Positions 5,371 to 9,196 of a DNA stretch of 9,196 nt are shown here, piece after piece (within the stretch, counting starts at the first letter, position 1; each line of letters begins with the position of its first letter). Position numbers and translations under genes: made by a program. The DNA comes from an uncultured Erysipelotrichales bacterium (GTDB lineage Bacteria; Bacillota_I; Bacilli_A; Erysipelotrichales; Coprobacillaceae), in NCBI GenBank assembly GCA_910586805.1, contig CAJUJC010000087.1:1-9196 (forward strand). Direction: 5' to 3'. The notes beneath the pieces were generated by a model that was given only the letters and a program-made list of their open reading frames with translations, made no database searches and was not told the DNA's origin.

Positions 5371-6621
5371 ATGAATTGTCCTAGATGTCATCATGAGATT
5401 ATTGGAGAGGAACAGTATTGTCCAAATTGTGGATATAAGCTTGTTAGGTGTTCAAATTGTCAACAACCATTAATGGAAAATGCAAAATTTTGTTCGCATT
5501 GTGGACAGGCACTTAATTCTGTGCAAAAAGAAAGTCAAATTGGTGGCTTTTATGTTCCTATTAATGATGAAGAATATATTATCAAAGAAAAAGAACATAT
5601 TGATTTTAAAGAAGTTGAAGTTTCTAAAAAAGTCAATAAGCCAGTGATTGTTGTAAGTGTTATTGTTATGGTGTTATTGACTGTTGTATCATTGTGGTAT
5701 ATCAATAAAGTACAACCAAAAACTATTGTTGATGATAATACAAATTTGATTGAACCCGAAACTATGAAAATTGGTGGTCAAACTCATGAGTCTAGTTTGG
5801 TTGCGAATATTAATCAAGAGGGAAATACTTTTGTTTATAAAGATAAAGTTTATATGTGTGATGATAATGGTTATATTGTTTCTATGAATTTGGATCTTAC
5901 TGAACAAAAAATAATTTTAAAAGAAAAAGCATCAAATTTGTATATTCAAAATGATATCATTTATTATTTGGATCAAAATCAGTTTTTATGTTCTATGAAA
6001 CTTGATGGTAGTGATAAAAAGATTATTTATAATCAGGCTGTTTATTATATGCATATAAAAGAAGATAAAGTTTATTTTCAATTAGACAGTGAACAAGAAA
6101 AGATATATGTTTATGATTTGAAAACAAATCAAGTGACAAAAATTAATGATAGACGATCATATAATCTCAATGTTGTGGGTGATATGATTTATTATACAAG
6201 TACAGATGGTATTTATTGTATTGGTATTGATGGAAAAGGTGATAAGAAGTTAGTGAGTGAAAATTGCTATTCATTAATTTATTTCAATCAAAAATTATAC
6301 TATTCAACATCTCAAAATCAAATTCAATGTTATGATACAAAAACACAATCCATTGAAGTTGTTGTTGAGGAAACAAGCCAATTATGTAATATAACTGAAA
6401 CAGATATTTTCTATAAAACAACATCTGGATTAAAAGGATATAATTTCGATACAAAACAATCATATCATATTTATAATGGAAATGTTTCAACTTGTGAAGT
6501 TGTTGGAGATAAACTTGTCGTTTTAAGTGATTCTTATAATCAAAAATATAAAATTATTATGGATAAAGAAGGTGACCAACAACAAAGATTGTTTGTGGGT
6601 CAAGATGGAACAATTGTTTAA
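5371..6621 (+). CDS. Membrane-anchored double zinc-ribbon protein with extracytoplasmic beta-propeller-like (DUF5050-like) domain
   Basis: The 416-residue protein starts with two cytoplasmic zinc ribbons: CPRC/CPNC (Cys3, 6, 17, 20) and CSNC/CSHC (Cys27, 30, 41, 44). A linker precedes one transmembrane helix at about 91-112. The remainder, about 149-416, consists of seven repeats of roughly 37-40 residues. Several carry an IYYLDQN...MKLDGSDKKI-type pattern, typical of DUF5050-like or TolB-like beta-propellers, so a seven-bladed propeller outside the membrane is likely. No catalytic residues are evident. A ligand- or protein-sensing role is plausible but unproven. GGGAGGA (5358-5364) fits ATG 5371 best. 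In-frame TTG 5356 and ATG 5365 lie in or directly next to that site and are rejected. It is the last gene of the cluster, after an internal terminator, and a second terminator follows it. Confidence 0.85.
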   Translation: MNCPRCHHEIIGEEQYCPNCGYKLVRCSNCQQPLMENAKFCSHCGQALNSVQKESQIGGFYVPINDEEYIIKEKEHIDFKEVEVSKKVNKPVIVVSVIVMVLLTVVSLWYINKVQPKTIVDDNTNLIEPETMKIGGQTHESSLVANINQEGNTFVYKDKVYMCDDNGYIVSMNLDLTEQKIILKEKASNLYIQNDIIYYLDQNQFLCSMKLDGSDKKIIYNQAVYYMHIKEDKVYFQLDSEQEKIYVYDLKTNQVTKINDRRSYNLNVVGDMIYYTSTDGIYCIGIDGKGDKKLVSENCYSLIYFNQKLYYSTSQNQIQCYDTKTQSIEVVVEETSQLCNITETDIFYKTTSGLKGYNFDTKQSYHIYNGNVSTCEVVGDKLVVLSDSYNQKYKIIMDKEGDQQQRLFVGQDGTIV

Positions 6622-6646
6622 GAGCTTACTTAGGTAGGTTCTTTTT
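6620..6646 (+). terminator. Intrinsic terminator of the rapZ-whiA cluster
   Basis: AAGAGCTTAC (6620-6629) pairs with GTAGGTTCTT (6634-6643) over 10 bp with two G-U wobbles and a TTAG loop, and the T-run continues to 6646. It begins within the stop codon of the zinc-ribbon gene. It separates this cluster from the promoter of the MurF-Ddl gene. Confidence 0.8.
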
Positions 6647-6675
6647 GTTTTTATGATTTCATTTCTATTAAACTA

Positions 6676-6684
6676 TGTTATAAT
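6676..6684 (+). promoter_or_regulatory. Extended -10 promoter of the murF-ddl fusion gene
   Basis: TGTTATAAT is a perfect extended -10 (TG, one base, TATAAT). The -35 region 17 bases upstream (ATTTCA, 6656-6661) is poor, as is common for extended -10 promoters. A start near 6691 would give a leader of about 24 bases, containing the AGAGGGA ribosome binding site at 6703-6709. The fusion gene thus appears to be transcribed independently of the cluster before it. Confidence 0.75.
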
Positions 6685-6714
6685 AATGCATATATTGTAT
6701 AAAGAGGGATAGAT

Positions 6715-9099
6715 ATGTTAATTCGTGAAATTATAGAAGCAACACATGGGAAATTATTAAGTGGAAATTTAAATTATGATGTGAGGGGATTTACCCAAGA
6801 TACAAGACAAATTCAAAAGGATGATATGTATATTCCATTGATTGGTGTAAGAGTTGATGGACATGATTATATTGAACAAGCTTTTGTGAAAGGAGCTTCA
6901 TCCGTTATTACAGATAGAGTTATTGATTATCCAAGTAAAAATGTTATTCTTGTGGAGGATACTCTCAAAGCTCTAACTGCTATGGCAATTTATTTAAGAG
7001 AACATAGAGCTGTTAAGGTTGTTGGCATTACAGGAAGTGTAGGTAAAACAAGTACAAAGGATATGATTTATGCTGTTGTTTCTACTCAATATAAGACATT
7101 AAAGACATTAGGAAATTATAATAATCATATAGGTTTACCATTAACTGTTTTAAGATATCAGAATGAGGATGTTATGATTTTAGAAATGGGGATGAGTCAT
7201 TTAGGTGAAATTTCTCATTTAACACATATTGCAAAACCAGATGTTGCTGCAATTACAAATGTTGGAACTGCACATATTGGTGAACTTGGTTCAAGGGAAA
7301 ATATTTTAAAAGCAAAAATGGAGATTGTCGAAGGGTTAAATCAAGATGGAACTTTAATTATTAATGATGATAATGATATGCTTCATAATGTTTTTTGTGA
7401 TCATGCTCATGTTGTTCGTGTGGGAATGGATAATGGTTCCTTAAGGGCAATAAATGTTGATTTAAGATTAGAAGAATCGTATTTTGATATTGATTATAAA
7501 GGGCATATTTATCATGTTCATGTTCCTGTATCAGGTGAGCATTTTGTATATAATGCACTTATTGCAATTGGTGTTGGATTGTCTTTAAATATTTCTATTG
7601 AAAAGTGTATCGAAGGCATTGAACATTTTGAACTTACAAAGAATAGAATGGATATGTTGGAATTGGCGCAGCATATTAAGTTAATCGATGGGACATATAA
7701 TGCAAATGTGGATTCTATGAAATCAAGCTTAAATGTTTTGTCACAATATGAAAATAGGAAAATTGCTGTTTTGGCTGATATGTTGGAAATGGGCGATTAT
7801 GAACAAGTTTTACATGAAGAAGTTGGAAGATATGTTGTAGAAAAAAATATTGATGAATTATTATGTGTAGGTAAAGCAAGTGCTTATATTGTTCAAAAAG
7901 CACAATCATTAGGGATGAAAAATGCATATCACTTTGAAGACAATGAGTCTTTAATTGTATATTTGAATGAGTTGTTAGAAAGTGAAGATGTTGTGTTATT
8001 AAAAGGATCAAATGGAATGCATTTAAAAGAAGTTGTTGATGCATTAAAGGAGAGAAAGAAAATGAAGAGATTACTTGTCGTTTGTGGAGGACAATCAAGT
8101 GAACATATTGTTTCAAGAATGTCTTGCACATCTGTTTTAAAGAATATTCATAAAGATTTATATGATATGACAGTGGTAGGTATTAATCAAGAAGGTAATT
8201 GGTATATATTAGATCAAAATCAAGATGACTTTGCAAAAGAGAATTGGCTAGATAATGCGATTATGGTTGAAGATATTTATGGATTGATTCAAAATTATGA
8301 TGTTGTATTTCCTGTTCTTCATGGAAAATATGGAGAGGATGGAACAATTCAAGGAATGTTGGAAATGGCTCAAGTTCCTTATGTTGGATGTAGGGTTTTA
8401 GGGTCTAGTGTTTCTATGGATAAGATTTATACAAAGAAAATCTTGGACACAGTAGGTATTCCACAAGTTAAATCATTATATGTGAAAAAGAGGTATGATG
8501 GAAAATTTGTTATTGTTGATAAGCAATTTAATGAAACAGACAATATTGTTGATGTTGTAAAAGAAGAGTTAGGCTTTCCATGTTTTATGAAAGCAAGTCG
8601 TTCAGGTTCAAGTATGGGATGCTATCGTGTTGATTATGAAGAAGATTTTATGGATAAATTAGAAGAAGCATCACAATTTGATAGTCATATTGTGATTGAA
8701 GAATGTATTGATTGTATTGAATTGGAAACAGCGGTTTTAGGAAATGACGATCCTGTTGTTTCAAGAGTGGGACAAATTATGCCACATGGTGAGTTCTATA
8801 CTTTTGAATCTAAATATGAAGATGAGGAAAGTAAAACTTGTATCCCAGCATTGGTTGATAAAAATATTCAAGAAGAAATTAGAGCCTATGCATTAAAAGT
8901 GTTTAAAGCGATTGATGGACATGGATTATCTCGTGTGGATTTTTTCTTGGATAAAAAAACAAATAAGATTTATTTGAACGAAATTAATACAATGCCTGGA
9001 TTTACAAAAATTTCTATGTATCCTCAATTGATGGCTGATTATGGTATAGAATACAGTGATTTGATTGATAAGTTAATTGAATTAGCATTTGATAAATAA
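6715..9099 (+). CDS. Bifunctional MurF-Ddl fusion: D-Ala-D-Ala-adding ligase and D-alanine--D-alanine ligase
   Basis: The 794-residue protein joins two complete cytoplasmic enzymes of peptidoglycan precursor synthesis. Residues 1-449 are MurF, which adds D-Ala-D-Ala to the UDP-MurNAc-tripeptide with ATP. Its motifs are the P-loop GITGSVGKTST (104-114), GNYNNHIGLPL (133-143), TNVGTAH (181-187), AKMEI with the probable carbamylated Lys201, YNANVDSM (328-335) and KGSNG (430-434). Residues 450-794 are Ddl, an ATP-grasp enzyme that makes D-Ala-D-Ala. Its motifs are GGQSSEHIVS (458-467, Glu463), LHGKYGEDG (535-543), GSSMG (631-635), ESKY (698-701), SRVDFF (739-744) and LNEINTMPGFT (754-764). Lys700-Tyr701 in the omega loop favour D-Ala over D-lactate as second substrate. 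Both halves are of normal length and the linker is only a few residues. The AGAGGGA site is 5 bases before the ATG. An internal ribosome binding site and ATG remain at the junction. It has its own promoter and terminator. Confidence 0.95.
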   Translation: MLIREIIEATHGKLLSGNLNYDVRGFTQDTRQIQKDDMYIPLIGVRVDGHDYIEQAFVKGASSVITDRVIDYPSKNVILVEDTLKALTAMAIYLREHRAVKVVGITGSVGKTSTKDMIYAVVSTQYKTLKTLGNYNNHIGLPLTVLRYQNEDVMILEMGMSHLGEISHLTHIAKPDVAAITNVGTAHIGELGSRENILKAKMEIVEGLNQDGTLIINDDNDMLHNVFCDHAHVVRVGMDNGSLRAINVDLRLEESYFDIDYKGHIYHVHVPVSGEHFVYNALIAIGVGLSLNISIEKCIEGIEHFELTKNRMDMLELAQHIKLIDGTYNANVDSMKSSLNVLSQYENRKIAVLADMLEMGDYEQVLHEEVGRYVVEKNIDELLCVGKASAYIVQKAQSLGMKNAYHFEDNESLIVYLNELLESEDVVLLKGSNGMHLKEVVDALKERKKMKRLLVVCGGQSSEHIVSRMSCTSVLKNIHKDLYDMTVVGINQEGNWYILDQNQDDFAKENWLDNAIMVEDIYGLIQNYDVVFPVLHGKYGEDGTIQGMLEMAQVPYVGCRVLGSSVSMDKIYTKKILDTVGIPQVKSLYVKKRYDGKFVIVDKQFNETDNIVDVVKEELGFPCFMKASRSGSSMGCYRVDYEEDFMDKLEEASQFDSHIVIEECIDCIELETAVLGNDDPVVSRVGQIMPHGEFYTFESKYEDEESKTCIPALVDKNIQEEIRAYALKVFKAIDGHGLSRVDFFLDKKTNKIYLNEINTMPGFTKISMYPQLMADYGIEYSDLIDKLIELAFDK
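8046..8064 (+). promoter_or_regulatory. Internal ribosome binding site and start codon at the MurF-Ddl junction
   Basis: AAAGGAGA (8046-8053) is followed, 8 bases on, by an in-frame ATG at 8062 (Met450). That Met starts MKRLLVVCGG, the normal N-terminus of a stand-alone Ddl. The purine-rich codons of the linker (KERKK) supply the site. It looks like the former start of a separate ddl gene. It could still yield free Ddl of 345 residues, but Lys/Glu-rich linkers often resemble ribosome binding sites by chance. Confidence 0.55.
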
Positions 9100-9129
9100 T
9101 GGAGATAGTTAAGAACTATTTCCATTTTT
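9100..9129 (+). terminator. Strong intrinsic terminator after the fusion gene
   Basis: TGGAGATAGTT (9100-9110) pairs with AACTATTTCCA (9114-9124) over 11 bp with one G-U wobble and a 3-base loop, followed by five T residues. It starts directly after the stop codon. The remaining 67 bases to the window edge are AT-rich and hold no feature I can support. Confidence 0.9.
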
Positions 9130-9196
9130 GAGCTATAATTCATAAAAAATAACTTTTTTTCATTATTTAAAAGAAAAATAAGAAAAAAACATGAAT

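Noticed and set aside
9134..9139. TATAAT near the right edge as a promoter
   Set aside because: No -35 at a suitable distance and no extended TG; the upstream space is taken by the terminator, and chance matches are common in such AT-rich DNA.

Overview
The window is AT-rich, with short intergenic gaps in the right half and strong AGGAGG-type ribosome binding sites. The rapZ-whiA pair and a cell-wall gene with Firmicutes-like motifs suggest a low-GC Firmicute. An Erysipelotrichales-type gut bacterium is my best guess. That guess rests on general character, not on any diagnostic marker.

Left part (1-2980) looks like accessory DNA. It opens inside a gene for a large cell-surface protein, of which only the C-terminal part is present: an Ig-like segment, two FIVAR-like helical modules, a Pro/Lys/Glu repeat stalk, an acidic repeat stalk, and a sortase-type anchor with the unusual motif TPQAG. 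A 390-base gap rich in inverted repeats follows, with two terminator-like hairpins. Then comes a convergent, solitary tyrosine recombinase. About 520 bases without a convincing gene separate the recombinase from the next operon.

Middle part (2981-6646) is a compact co-directional cluster: rapZ, whiA, a small Cro/C1-type regulator overlapping whiA by 4 bases, a small two-helix membrane protein, and a membrane-anchored zinc-ribbon protein with a seven-repeat extracytoplasmic beta-propeller-like domain. The gene usually found between rapZ and whiA in Firmicutes (glmR/yvcK) is absent. An operator-like dyad lies after the regulator gene. A small terminator sits across the stop codon of the small membrane protein, so expression of the last gene may be set by read-through.

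Right part (6647-9196) is a single gene with its own extended -10 promoter and strong terminator. It encodes a 794-residue fusion of MurF (adds D-Ala-D-Ala to the UDP-MurNAc-tripeptide) and Ddl (makes D-Ala-D-Ala). At the junction a Shine-Dalgarno sequence and an in-frame ATG remain, so free Ddl might also be made. This fusion, which joins two consecutive steps of peptidoglycan precursor synthesis, is the clearest unusual feature. The second is the uncharacterised regulator / small membrane protein / zinc-ribbon propeller set attached to whiA. I see no tRNA, rRNA, CRISPR array or complete insertion sequence.
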